From: Micromonospora haikouensis
Lineage (GTDB): Bacteria > Actinomycetota > Actinomycetes > Mycobacteriales > Micromonosporaceae
Length of the DNA: 64,000 nt
Direction of reading: 5' to 3'
Assembly: GCF_900091595.1 (NCBI RefSeq)
Contig: NZ_FMCW01000025.1
Coordinates: 62,001 to 126,000, forward strand
The translations under genes and the position numbers were made by a program. The notes below the pieces were generated by a model, which did not search any database, was not told where the DNA came from, and saw only the letters and a program-made list of their open reading frames with translations. Every line of letters begins with the position of its first letter. Positions within the stretch are counted from its first letter, which is position 1. Positions 21,001 to 31,000 of the stretch are shown piece by piece.

Positions 21001-21750
21001 GCCGGCGCCCGGCCGACCCGGATACCCCGTGGGTCGGCCGGCACCGGTGGTACCCAGCGACGCCACGTCGTCCCGGTGCCGCCGAACGTGGCGGCCTCGA
21101 TCCCCGGGCTGGCGCACCGGCTCAATGCCGGTGTCAAGCACGTGGCGCTCGCGGCCCACGTGGCGGTGGTGCGGGCACTGGCCGGCACCGACGACGTCGT
21201 GACCGGCCTGCAGGCCAACGGGCGACCGGAGCGCCCCGGCGGCGACACGACGGTGGGCATGTTCAACAACATCCTGCCGCTGCGGGTCGCCGCCAGCGAA
21301 CAGAGCTGGGGCGAGTTGGTCCGGTCGATGCGGCGGGCGGAGGCCCGGCTCGCCCCCTACCGCCGGTACCCGCTCGTCGAGGCCCAGCGTCGCTTCGGCG
21401 CGGCCCGGCTGTTCGACACGTTGTTCGTGTTCACCCACTTCCACCTGTACGACCGGTTCGCCGCGATCACCGGTGTGCCGCTGGGTGACCTGCACGCACC
21501 GGACCAGACCTACCTGCCGCTGACCACGCACGTGCACCTGTCCGGCCCGGAGCGGCGGCCGACGGTGCTGCTCGAGTACGACCCGCGCGAGTTCGGCACC
21601 GGGCAGGTCGAGGCGATCGCGGACCGCTATGCCGTCGCGTTGCGCGTGTTGGTCGAGGATCCGCACGCGGCGGCGGTCGTGGCACCGTCGGCGGTCACCG
21701 GCGCACCGACCGCCGGAAAGGAAGGAGCAGGCGATGCCCCGCGACGATGA
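15043..21750 (+). CDS. blmVI: Acyl-AMP ligase-ACP-C-A(Ser)-PCP-C synthetase (BlmVI-like), no terminal A
   Basis: A 2235-residue starter synthetase. Residues 1 to about 580 form a fatty-acyl-AMP ligase (YTSGSTRTPRG, WQPLFHDMGL, SGGPNFAYEL). An ACP follows (GIGSVTAL, Ser near 643), then a C domain (HHLVADF near 828), an A domain (TSGSTGTPKG near 1303; code by eye DVWHVSFV, a Ser-type pocket), a PCP (GGDSIHAL near 1690) and a last C domain from about 1760. That C domain reads SSFALDG near 1899 where HHxxxDG is expected. The protein then ends; BlmVI as I remember it carries a further A domain. I chose ATG 15043 (overlaps the previous stop, GGAGGA 12 bases upstream) over GTG 15034, which would sit only 3 bases from that site. 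Confidence 0.92.
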   Translation: MTDTIVDVARRHAEHTPTRPAFAFLDDTATERHRYTFQDLDLRARAIAAVLGGHRLAGQRVLIAYPSGPSYVQAFLGCLYAGAVAVPCDSPRAAAGRGRLRAIRAASDPAAVLTDAADAAELAGLLAIDVATIGDGAAADWTDPGIGPDGLAFLQYTSGSTRTPRGAMISHGNIMANERLIAAACRHDENSTFVGWQPLFHDMGLVATIMQPLFLGSLSVLMPPAAFLQRPVRWLRAVSRYAAHTSGGPNFAYELCLRRTSEEERAGLDLSAWRVAFNAAEPVRASTLRRFTAEFAPYGFGAGAHFPCFGMAEATLLVTGPPPGREPLIRYADRAELAAGRLRDGTPDRAVELVECGSPGLDTEVRIVDPDTGRSCPDGAVGEIWIAGPVVAQGYWNDPAESEATFGARLPDQPQRSYLRTGDLGCLRDGGLYVTGRRTDMIILQGRNHYPHDIEATVERAHPRVRSGCTVVFGVEIDGTERVVVCGELNSYPGPARTAPVAAAVRAAILREHGVEAYALVLLRRGGVPKTTSGKLRRADCRAAYLKGTLPLYREILLDRLAGSDEGVDWPTADELRDPDPAPAAGRLATALVDLAGRRIGVVLRPDAPEPGAGPANPAPPTGPADPGPVGRALVELGIGSVTALELCHAVRLRYAVDIPVGWLLDGRSATAVAARVVAGLAADRRPLVGPPAPEPAAEDWAPLTDRRRGLWFEQRLAPHAAAYHLGRALVFRGRGVDAWLTDAVERLCRRHPALRTRFEARDGQPWYRTDPDPPPLERVDAAGLSPHRLAELLGDLTDRPFDLSVASVRLIAVRRAPDETVLLVVAHHLVADFWSMVVLLRDLAADRAGRRERAAPPPVAPGPPPDDRHGRYWRERLDGAPHRLDLPVDTGRPVVRQFAGASHVVRLPRPLTARLRDVAARHGCTLFAVLLAGYQVLLHRFTGQTDLLVATPLAARADPELAGTVGYLVDLAPIRSRCRPGQPFHEHLRATSAEVLGAMTHPYPYHLIVAEAGAVPEPGRAVLAQTLFTLHHEYGDGDGGDGLRALALGTAATVPVGDLVVETLPMRGRWSQLDLSVRMADVGGELVAVWEYRTDLFDAGTVAALADAYERLLTEVAAGPTRPVGGLALLDPVGRRRMLDVAAGAFRLRSAAGLGQLVALAAAARPDAVALVDAGEVGRQLTYRVVHTAALRLAARLRRHGVRPDEPVALLAGRGARTVVAYLGILYAGGAVLPLDPDEPDQRLAGLLGRGRFRLVLTHDDLVDRAHRFGLPVVSTAGLGSRGPTPPGPVRVHPHQAAYVLHTSGSTGTPKGVVVPHAAIVNRIRWMAETYPLAPGDRVLHKTSLTFDVSLWEIFWPLTVGARTVVVGPGGHRDPRHLLDVVGAERVQVAHFVPTVLAEFVTEAAAEPAAVRSLRLVVSSGETLTGPLAARATQVLGAQVHNFYGPTEAAVDVTAWRCAADPDAPVPIGVPIANVECRVLDHGHRPVPHRVPGELFLGGVCLARGYLGAPGLTAERFVPVVDAAPGARFYRSGDLARFRADGALEFLGRADQQVKIAGNRVEPGEVAAALGRQPGVVDAAVVVVAARHGQPTLVGYVVMAAGVAPDPDAVRERLRAQLPAYLVPATIIPVDRLPTTGNGKLDRSALPAPVRPAVGTPAHTTGVHGVLGWLWAAFLGVDVVDVDADFFALGGDSIHALRLVAAARAGGLPITVTDVLRYPTIRGLAAEIGHRTGTDVPPEPVTVAFELCPAAAGRPGLVDAYPISMGQRALLARQLGGPNRAVAAAGRTDYEVYLTSVLVPAPLDPRALERAVAGAVRRHAYLRSTFDLTSFDQPVQLVHADVPVPLDLVDLRDLPGSEQRLAISAWLAAERHRLFDTATGPLVRFTAHDNGATFRFTVSSFALDGWCDATLLTEILADCGLSAPAPAGVVDPGGGADGLRPAGPAAGHSDSACSDPPAPEYRDFVAAEQAAIRSAEHRRFWAGELAGARPTRIPRGSAGTGGTQRRHVVPVPPNVAASIPGLAHRLNAGVKHVALAAHVAVVRALAGTDDVVTGLQANGRPERPGGDTTVGMFNNILPLRVAASEQSWGELVRSMRRAEARLAPYRRYPLVEAQRRFGAARLFDTLFVFTHFHLYDRFAAITGVPLGDLHAPDQTYLPLTTHVHLSGPERRPTVLLEYDPREFGTGQVEAIADRYAVALRVLVEDPHAAAVVAPSAVTGAPTAGKEGAGDAPRR

Positions 21751-23524
21751 GTTCGGCGAGCCCTCCTCTCAGCCCGGTGACCTTCCCGCCCACTGGCTCG
21801 CCGACCTGGCCCGGCTCGGCGGCGCGTCGGCCGAGTATGTGCCCGGGCGAACCGACGACGAACGGGTGCTGGCCACCATCTGGCAGGAGGTGCTGGGCGT
21901 CGACCGGGTCGGCATCGACGACGACTACTTCGAGCTGGGTGGCGACTCGGTGCACGCCATCGTCGTGGTGGCCCGCGCCCAGGAGGCGGGACGTCAGCTC
22001 GAACCGGAGCAGCTGCTCACCGGCCGAACCGTCCGGGCAGTCGCCGCCCTGATGACGGCGACCACGGCCCGGCCGGCGGGCGACGGCCCGGATCCCGGCG
22101 GCGAACACCCGCTCACCCCGCTTCAGCATGGCATGCTGTACCACGCGGTCGGCGGCAGCACGCCCGGGGCGTACCTGATACAGGTGTCCTGCCGGCTGGT
22201 GGGTGACCTCGACCAGGACACGTTCGCCGCCGCCTGGCGGGCCGTCTTCGATGCCAACCCGGTACTGCGCACCGTGATCCGCTGGCGTGACGGCGACCGG
22301 GCCAGCCAGCGGGTCGAGGCCGAGCTACGGCTGCCCGTGCGTTTCGTCGACCACCGGCACGCCGGGCCGGCAGCCCGGGACCGGTCGTTCGCCCGGCTGC
22401 TCGACGCCGACCGGCAGGCGGGCTTCGACCTTGAGCACGGCCCGTTGATGCGACTCGCCCTCGTCGCCGAGGGACCGTCCGAGTACCGGTGCGTCTGGAC
22501 GTACCACCATCTGATCCTGGACGGCTGGTCCCAGCAACTGGTGCTGCGCGACGTCTTCGACTGTTACCGGCGGCTGCGGGCCGGCCATCCGCCGGCCCCC
22601 CGACGCCGCCCGTCCTTCCTGGAGTACGTCGAGGAGCTGGGCGGCGCCGGCGCCCCGGACGGGTTCTGGGCACGCCGGTTCGTCGGCCTGACCGAGGCCA
22701 CCCGGATCGCCGGGCCCGGCTGCGTGGACGGCCAGGTGACCACCGCACCCCGGCCGCAGGCGGAACGTGCGCTTCCGGCGCCGGTGACGGAGGCGCTCGC
22801 CGCCCTCGCGGTCGACCACGGCGTCACCGCCGCCGCCGTGGTGCACGCCGCCTGGGCCCTCCTGCTCGGCCTACGTACCGGAGCCCGGGAGACGGTGCAC
22901 GGCGCTACGCTCGCCGGCCGCCCGCCGCACCTGCCCGGAGTGACGGAGAGCATCGGCATGTTCGTCAACACCCTTCCGCTGCGGGTGGCGACGCCGCCGG
23001 ACACGGCCGTCCTGGACTGGCTGCACGGCGTGGGGGCGGGCCTGGCCGAGGTACGCAGCCGACAGCGTGACGCGCTCAGCGACATCGAGCGGCAGGTCGG
23101 CCTCGGCCAGGGCACCGGCCTGTTCGACAGCATCGTGGTGGTGGAGAACTTCCCGACCTGGATCGGTGCCGGCGACGAGATCGCCGACCTGCGGATCGAC
23201 CGGCTGTCGGTGGTGGTCGAGGAGGGGTACCCGTTGGTCCTGGAGTACACCCCGGGCACCGGGCCGGCGCTAAGGGCCCGCTTCGACGAGCGCCGGCTGG
23301 ACCGCCCCACCGTCGAAAGGATGTTGGCCGTGCTCGCCGCCACGATCGGGGCCGTGGGCGCCGACCCCGGCCAGCGCCTCGCCGCGCTCGCCGAGACCGC
23401 CCGCCTGACCTGGGCACGCCATCGGGACGACCAGCGGCAGGCGCTGCGGGAGGAGGCCGGGTCACGGCTCGGCTCGACCCGCCGCCGTACGGTGCCGGGG
23501 GGCGGGGTGGACACCGATGCCTGA
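21734..23524 (+). CDS. blmV: NRPS fragment PCP-C (BlmV-like)
   Basis: A 596-residue protein with only a carrier domain (FELGGDSVHAI, Ser near 73) and a condensation domain (HHLILDG near 257; NTLPLRV motif near 415). This is the unusual split layout of BlmV, whose carrier is partnered with the end of BlmVI. Here neither this gene nor the end of the preceding one has an A domain, so the carrier must be charged from elsewhere. The start is ATG 21734 with GGAAGGAG just upstream, giving a 17-base overlap with the previous gene; the frame is open further upstream but that part reads as Arg-rich shadow sequence. In bleomycin logic it carries Asn. Confidence 0.9.
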   Translation: MPRDDEFGEPSSQPGDLPAHWLADLARLGGASAEYVPGRTDDERVLATIWQEVLGVDRVGIDDDYFELGGDSVHAIVVVARAQEAGRQLEPEQLLTGRTVRAVAALMTATTARPAGDGPDPGGEHPLTPLQHGMLYHAVGGSTPGAYLIQVSCRLVGDLDQDTFAAAWRAVFDANPVLRTVIRWRDGDRASQRVEAELRLPVRFVDHRHAGPAARDRSFARLLDADRQAGFDLEHGPLMRLALVAEGPSEYRCVWTYHHLILDGWSQQLVLRDVFDCYRRLRAGHPPAPRRRPSFLEYVEELGGAGAPDGFWARRFVGLTEATRIAGPGCVDGQVTTAPRPQAERALPAPVTEALAALAVDHGVTAAAVVHAAWALLLGLRTGARETVHGATLAGRPPHLPGVTESIGMFVNTLPLRVATPPDTAVLDWLHGVGAGLAEVRSRQRDALSDIERQVGLGQGTGLFDSIVVVENFPTWIGAGDEIADLRIDRLSVVVEEGYPLVLEYTPGTGPALRARFDERRLDRPTVERMLAVLAATIGAVGADPGQRLAALAETARLTWARHRDDQRQALREEAGSRLGSTRRRTVPGGGVDTDA

Positions 23525-25046
23525 CCAGGGGCCGGTCGCCGACCTGCTGCGGCTGCTCGCCGGCCATCTGCGGCGGTACCGCGCCCGGACCCTGCAGGAC
23601 GTCGCGACCCGCGCCCTGCGCGAGCCCGGCAGCGGGCGGGCCTGGGTCGTCACCGTGCTCAACGCCAGCCTGTCGGCCCGCTGGCACCTGTACCACCGGC
23701 CGCTGCTGGAGGTGCGCCGGCTGCGCAGCCGGTGGGCGTACCGCCGCCGCCCCGCCACCGACGGCTCGCACCGTCGGTTGTCGCTGCTGTGCCCGACCCG
23801 CAACCGGCTGGCGCAGGTGCGCCGGTTCGTCCGGAGCGTCGCTCGCACCGCCGCCGACCCGAGCCGGATCGAGCTGCTGTTCTACGTCGACCGCGACGAT
23901 CCGGCGCTGCCGGGCTACCGTGCCCTGCTCGCCTCCGGTACGCTCGCCGGCTGCCGGTGTGAGCTGCTCGTCGGCGATCCGGTCGGAGTACCGGCCGCCT
24001 GGAACGCCCTCGCCTCGGCGGCCACCGGCGAGCTGCTGATGATGGCCAACGACGACCAGCTCTACGTCGACCACGGCTGGGATGCGGCCCTCGACGCCCG
24101 AGTGACCGAACTGTCGGCACCCCATCCGGACGGCCTGCTCTGCCTGTACTTCGACGGCGGGCAGTACCCAGAGGGCGGACGGGACTTCCCGATCGTCACC
24201 CGCGCCTGGTATGAGACCCTCGGCTACTTCGTGCCCACGGTGTTCTCCCAGTGGGAGGTCGAGACCTGGGTCTTCGACATCGCCGAGCGGGCGGGGCGGC
24301 TGCACGCCGTGCCCGGCGTCTTCGTGGAGCACCTGCACTATCAGGACTACAAGGCGCCGTTCGACGCGACATACCAGCGACACCGGATGACCCGGCAGAA
24401 GTCGTTCGGCGACCACGCCCTGTTCCTGCGTACCACGCCGCAGCGGATCGCCGAGGCGGAGAAGCTGCGCCGCGGGGCCGCCGTCGGGCCGCGCGACCCG
24501 GCCACGTTCTGGTTCACCGGCTACCTGGCGGAGAACCGGCACCGGATGCTCGGCGACCTGGCCGGGCTTCCGGACCCCGAGTCGACGCCGCACCGTATCC
24601 CGCTGTTCACCGGCGGCGGGTGGCTGTCCGGCGCGCACACCGGCTGCCCGGTGGTCCGGGACGTCCTGCTCGGCGTGCCGGAGGCCACGTTGCCCGAGTC
24701 CGGCGCGGTGAGTCTGCTGGTGCTGCCACCGGCGACCGAACTGCCCGCCGACCTGACCGTCGAGCCGTCCGCCGACGCCGGATGCCTGGTCGTCTGGTAC
24801 GGCCTGCGGGTGCCCGCCGGCAGCACGCTGCGCGTCGCCGGCAGCCCGACCGACTGGGGTCCGGGCCGGTGCGTGATCGTCTCCGCCACCACCCCGGTCG
24901 ACCTGCACGGCGGGACGGCGGAGCCGTCGGTCGTGGTCCGGTTCACCGTCGCGGACCCGGACCGCGAGGAGCATCCGGACCGGCCGGACGGCGCGGACCG
25001 GGAGGACCGCGCATCCGATACGGTCGAGGCGGCCGGCCATGGCTGA
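23517..25046 (+). CDS. GT2-like glycosyltransferase fused to a degenerate Asp/Asn beta-hydroxylase-like domain (BlmF-like)
   Basis: A 509-residue two-part protein. Residues about 80-330 look like a GT-A fold glycosyltransferase: LSLLCPTRNR opening and the ANDDQLYVDHGWD stretch in place of the metal-binding DxD. From about 340 it resembles the two beta-hydroxylases encoded at 41336 and 42786 (FWFTGYLAENRHRM, then GLRVPAGSTLRV and WGPGRCVIV). The iron ligands are gone: where they have PHCGGTN and DDSFEHEV, this protein has EPSADAG and SATTPVDL. The second half should therefore be catalytically dead, perhaps a binding module. I recall BlmF described as such a hybrid, but not with certainty. It lies between the BlmV- and BlmIV-like genes and overlaps both, so it is part of the assembly operon. 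Role in sugar attachment is inferred. Confidence 0.78.
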   Translation: MPDQGPVADLLRLLAGHLRRYRARTLQDVATRALREPGSGRAWVVTVLNASLSARWHLYHRPLLEVRRLRSRWAYRRRPATDGSHRRLSLLCPTRNRLAQVRRFVRSVARTAADPSRIELLFYVDRDDPALPGYRALLASGTLAGCRCELLVGDPVGVPAAWNALASAATGELLMMANDDQLYVDHGWDAALDARVTELSAPHPDGLLCLYFDGGQYPEGGRDFPIVTRAWYETLGYFVPTVFSQWEVETWVFDIAERAGRLHAVPGVFVEHLHYQDYKAPFDATYQRHRMTRQKSFGDHALFLRTTPQRIAEAEKLRRGAAVGPRDPATFWFTGYLAENRHRMLGDLAGLPDPESTPHRIPLFTGGGWLSGAHTGCPVVRDVLLGVPEATLPESGAVSLLVLPPATELPADLTVEPSADAGCLVVWYGLRVPAGSTLRVAGSPTDWGPGRCVIVSATTPVDLHGGTAEPSVVVRFTVADPDREEHPDRPDGADREDRASDTVEAAGHG

Positions 25047-28000
25047 CGTGTTCACCGGCGACGCGCTCCCGCCGGATCTCGCCCGTCGGATCGAGGCCCT
25101 CACCCCGCAGCAGCGCCGCGACTTCGAGGCGGTCGTCCGCCGCCGGCTGAGTGCGGGGCCGACCACCGCGACCGCCGCCACCTCGGGCTCCTGGCCGGCG
25201 TCCCCCGGGCAGGAACGGATGTGGATCGGCGATGACGCGGGGGAGAACGCCTACGCCACCGTGATCCGGCTACGCGGGCCGCTGTGCCTGCCAGCACTGC
25301 GCGCGAGCCTGCTGCGTCTGACCCGGCGGCACGGGGCTCTCCGTACGACCCTGCACCTGGTCGACAGTCGGCTGATGCAGGTGGTGTCCACCGCCGCCCG
25401 GGTCCCGCTGCGCCTGGTGGACCTCACCGCCGCCGGGGGCGCGAAGCCCGTCCACGACGACGACCTGCCGGCGCTGGTGGTGGGGCTGGCACGCGTCGAG
25501 GCCCGCCGCCCTTTCGACTCGGACCTGGGCCCACTGTGGCGGGCCGTGGTGTATGCGCTCGGCCCGGCGGATCACTGCCTGCTGCTCGTGTTGCACCACG
25601 CGATCACCGACGGCTGGTCGCACGGCATCCTGGTCTCGGAACTGTCCGCCTGCTACGCCAGCCTCACCGCCGGTACGCCCTGGCGTGTGCGACCGCCGGT
25701 GGCGGGGTATCCGGACTACACCCGGTGGCAGCGGGAGCGGATCGAGGGGGCGGAACTCGTCGCGCTGACCGACTTCTGGCGGGCGGTGGTCCGCGACCTG
25801 CCTCGGCTGGACCTGCCGCTCGCCCCCCGGCCGGACCCGGCGGTCAGCGCTCGGCGAGGCCCGCCGTCCGCTGGGGTGGGTACGTCCACCAGCGGTCACC
25901 GGGGCGGCCACCTCACCGTCGCGATCGGACGGGAGCTGTCCGGCCGTCTCAACGAACTGCGGCAGGCCACCGGCGGATCCCCCTTCATGCTCGTACTGGC
26001 CGCGCTGGTGGCCGTACTTCGCCTGGTCAGCGGGCAGGACGACATCGTGGTGGGGACGCTCGCCGCCGGCCGGACCCGGCCGGAGTGGGAACGCGTCGTC
26101 GGCTACTTCGTCAACGTACTCCCGCTGCGGTTCACTGTTGCCGGCCAGCCGAGCTTCCGCGAGCTCTGGGCACACGTCCGTCGCCGGGTCCAGGACGCGT
26201 ACGCGCACCAGGAACTGCCCTACGAGCGGGTGCGGGAGCTGCTGCGGACCGAGCGGTCGGCCGGGCCGACCGGACCGATCAGGGTGCTGTGCACCCCGCA
26301 ACTGCCGGCGCCCCGGCTCGACCTGCCCGGGCTGGCGGCCCGTACCCACGACCTCCGGCTGGGCAACACGCCGTTCGATCTCGTTATCGAGGTCGGCACC
26401 GGCCCGGACGGCCTCCAGGTCGCCTTCCAGTTTGATCGCGCCCTGCTCGGCGCGGACAGCGTGGCCCTGCTCGGGCGGCACCTGCGGACGGTGCTGGCCC
26501 GCATCGTCGGGGCACCCGACGTCGCCTGCGCCGACCTGCTGCCCGGCGCGCCGGACGGCGACCGGCCGGAAACCATCGCCGGCTCGGTGCACGGGCTGGT
26601 AGAGGACCAGGCCGCCCGTACGCCGGACGCCGTGGCGGTGCGCGACGGCGACCGGCACCTCACCTACCGGGCGCTCAACGCCGCGGCCAACCGCGCGGCC
26701 CGGCGGCTCCGGTCGGCCGGTGTCCTGGCCGAACACGTGGTCGCGGTCTGCCTGCCCCGCTCGGCGGAGTCGGTGACCGCGCGGCTCGCCGTTCTCAAGG
26801 CCGGTGCCGCCTTTGTCGCGCTGGACCCGGACCACCCGCCGGCCCGGCTCTCCGCCACAGTCGCCGCGGCCGGGGCCCGGACCGCCGTCACCACGACCGC
26901 GCTCGCCGCCGTCCTGCCCGGCGACCTTCGTCCGGTGCCACTGGATCTCGACCCGGGCGGGATCACCGCCCGCGATCACCGGAACCTCTACCTGCCGGTG
27001 CACCCTGACCAGGCCGCCTATCTGATCCACACGTCGGGGTCGACGGGGCGGCCCAAACTGGTCGTCGGGCACCACCGTGGCATGGTGAACCGGTTGCGCT
27101 GGATGCAGCGGGCGTACCCGGTCCGGGGCGCGCAGCGGTGCGCCGCGCGTACCCCGTTGTCCTTCGTGGACTCGATCGCGGAGACCTTCGGCCCGCTGGC
27201 CGCTGGTGCCACCCTCGTGGTCGCGGCGGATGCCCTGGTCACCGCCCCGGACCGGTTCACCGCCTGGCTCGTGGCCGAACGGGTCGACCGGCTGTTGGTG
27301 GTCCCGGCCCTGTTGGCCATGTTGCTCGACCTGCCGCCGGCCCTGCGGGGCCGGCTGACGCGGGTGGGTACCTGGCTGACCAGCGGCGAGGAGCTGCGGG
27401 TGGGGCTCGCCGAGCGGTTCCTGCGGGCACTGCCCGGCACTGCGTTGCTCAACCTCTACGGCTCGTCGGAGGTGGCCGCCGATGCCACGGCCGCCGAGGT
27501 CGCGGCACCGGTCGGCGACGTCGCACCGATCGGTAGGCCGGTGGACGGTGTCACGGCCTGGGTGGGCGACGCCGCCGGTCGACCCGTGGACGACCTGGTC
27601 CGGGGCGTGCTCCGGGTCGGTGGCCACGCCGTCGCTCGCGGGTACCACGGCCAGCCGGGCGACACCGCGGCGCGGTTCCGGCCCGACCGGTGCGGTCCGC
27701 CCGGGACGCGCGTCTTCCTGACCGGGGACGTGGTTCGCCGCCGCGCCGACCGCGAACTGGTCTACCTGGGCCGGGCCGACGCCCAGGTGCAGATCCGGGG
27801 GCACCGCGTCGAGCCGGGCGAGGTGGAGGAGGAACTGCTGCGCCACCCCGCCGTACGGTCCGCCGTGGTCATCGCAGCGCCGGACGTCGTCGGGGCACCG
27901 ACCCTGGTCGCGTACCTTGTCGCGGCGGCGGACGGGGCGGTCGACCCGGCCGAGATCGTCGGCTACCTGCGTGGCCGGCTGCCCTCCTACCTGGTGCCGT

Positions 28001-31000
28001 CGCGGCTTGTCGTGGTCGACGAGTTGCCCCGTACCGATACCGGCAAGGTCGACAGGATGGCGGTGGCCGCCGCGGACGGCGACCCGGCGCGTTGGGAGAC
28101 TGTCCGGCCCGACCCGGACCGGGGTGAGGACGCCCCGCGCGGCCCGGACGAGACGGTGGTCGCCGCCACGTTCCGGGAGGTGCTAGGCGTTGCGGCGGTG
28201 GGACGCGATGAGGACTTCTTCCTCGCCGGCGGGCACTCGGTACTCGCCACGCAACTGGTCCGGCTGCTCTCCGAGCGCATGTCGGTGAGCCTGCAACTGG
28301 CCGACGTCTTCGCCGCGCCGACCGTGGCCGCCCTAGCCGCCCGGGTCGCCGGGCTGGAGCGGTCGGGTCCCGCCGCCGTACCGCTGGTACCCGACCCCGC
28401 CCGCCGGCACGAGCCATTCCCCTTGACGGAGGTGCAGGAGGCTTACTATGTCGGCCGGCGGGAGGACCTCCGGCTCGGTGGTGTCTCCACCCACGCCTAT
28501 CTGGAGTTCGACGTCGACGACTTCGACCCGGAGCGGTTCCTGGCCGCGTTGCGGACGGTCGTTCGGCGCCATCCCATGCTGCGGGCGGTGCTCCGCCCGG
28601 ACGGCACCCAGCAGGTGCTGGCCGACGTGCCGCCGTATCCGATGACAATCCACGACCTGCGCGGGCTCGACGCGGACGAGCGGGAGCGGCGGCTGCGGGC
28701 GGTACGCCGACAGATGTCCCACCAACTGCTCGACCCGCACACCTGGCCGCTGTTCGAGGTGCGCGCCTGCCTGCTCGACGGCCGGGCGGCGGCCGGCGGA
28801 CCGCCCCGAGGGCTGCTGGCGGTCAGCGTCGATGCGTTGGTCTGCGACGCATTCAGCTTCGGCCTGGTGATGGACGAGCTGGCACAGCGCTACCACCAGC
28901 CGGACCGGGAGTTCCCGGAGCTGACCGTCGACTTCCGGGACTGGGTGCTGCACCGGGCGGCCCGGCACGGCGACGCCGGGCACCGGGAGGCCCGGGAATA
29001 CTGGTCGGCCCGGATCCCGACGCTGCCGCCCGGCCCCGACCTGCCGGCCGCCCCGACGACCGGCCCCGACCTGCCCAACGGTCAGCCGGCCGGTCCCCAC
29101 CGGCCGCAGTTCCGCCGCCGCGACGGCCGGCTGGCCGAGGCCACGTGGTCGGCGCTCAAGCGGCGGGCCGCCACCTGCGGCCTCACCCCCTCGGGCGTGC
29201 TGCTGGCCGCGTTCGCCGAGACTCTCACCCGGTGGAGCACACGGCCGCACTACTGCCTGATGCTGACCGTCTTCGACCGGGCCCCGTTGCACCCGCAGCT
29301 GGCCGACATCGTCGGCGACTTCACCTCACTCACCCTGCTCGAGGTCGACCACCGCACGCCGGCGCCGTTCGAGGAACGGGCCCGGGCCCTCCAGGACCGG
29401 CTCTGGTCCGACCTGGACCGGTCCGAGGTCAGCGCGGTCACCGTGCTCCGGGAGTGGACCCTCGCCCAGGGCGGTGCCCCGCGACCGGTCACCCCGGTCG
29501 TCTTCACCTCCAACCTGCCGATGGCCGTGGCCGCCACGGCTCCGACGCGTCGGGACACCCTCGGCAAACTGCGCTACGGGATCACCCAGACCCCGCAGGT
29601 GCAGCTCGACCACCAGGTCAGCGAGGTGGCGGGCGAGCTGCTGTTCAACTGGGACGCGGTGGAGGAGCAGTTCGCCCCCGGGGTGCTCGACGACATGTTC
29701 GCCGCGTACCAGGAGATGCTGGTACGCCTCGCCGAGCGGCCCGAGGAGTGGAGCCGCCCGATCCGGTGTTCCCTCCCGCCGTACCAGGCCGTCGTCCGGG
29801 CACGGGCGAACGACACCGCCCGCCCGCTGCCGGCCCGCCGGCTGCACGACCGGGTCGTCACCGCGGCCGGTCGCCATCCCACCGCGGTGGCCGTAGTGGA
29901 CGGTGACGTCCGGATGACGTACGCCGAGCTGGACCGTCGGGCGCGCCGCGTCGCCCACGCGCTGCAGGCCCTGGACGTGCGGCCGGACATGCTGGTGGCG
30001 GTCGCCACGGGCACCGGATGGCAGCAGGTCGTCGCGGCACTGGGCATCCTGTACTCCGGCGCCGCCTTCCTGCCGCTGGACCCGCGACTGCCGTCCCGGC
30101 GCTTCGAGTCGCTGGCCCGGCGGGCGCAGGTGCGGGTGCTGCTGACCCAGACGTCCCTGCGCAGGGACCTGCCGCCCGTTCCCGGTACCCGGGTCGTCGC
30201 GGTCGACGACGACACCGCGCTGAGCGACGGACCCGGGCCGGTCAGCTGCCCGTCGTCACCGCGTGACCTCGCCTACGTCATCTTCACCTCCGGCTCCACC
30301 GGCGAGCCGAAGGGCGTGGCGATCGACCACGGGTCCGCCGCCAACACGGTCGACTGCGTCAACGAGCGGTTCGGTGTGGGACCCGCCGACCGGGTGCTGG
30401 CCGTCTCCTCGCTCAGCTTCGACCTCGCCGTGTACGACCTGTTCGGGCCGCTCGCCGTCGGGGGGTGCGTCGTCCTGCCCGACCGTGCCGGCCGCCGCGA
30501 CCCTGGACACTGGCTCCACCTGGTCCGCGAGGAACGCGTGACGCTGTGGAACTCGGTACCCGCCCTGGCCTGTCTGCTGGTCGACCGGGCTGAGGCGGGC
30601 GACCCGCGGGCACTGGAGCCGCTGCGGGTGGTGCTGCTCAGCGGCGACTGGATCCCGGTGCCGCTGCCGGACCGGATCCGGGCGCTCACCGACGCACGGG
30701 TGATCAGCCTCGGCGGGGCGACCGAGGGCTCGATCTGGTCGGTGTGGTACCCGATCGGGCGCGTCGACCCGCGGTGGCGCAGCATCCCGTACGGCCGTCC
30801 CATGGCCAACCAGCGGATGTACGTCCTCGACGCCGCGCTGGACGACCGGCCCGACCGGGTTCCCGGCGACCTGTACATCGGTGGCGCCGGCGTGGCCCGT
30901 GGCTACTGGAACGACCCTGACCTGACCGCGCGTGCCTTCGTCGCCCACCCCCGCACCGGGGAGCGGCTCTACCGCACGGGGGATCTCGCCCGCTACCTGC

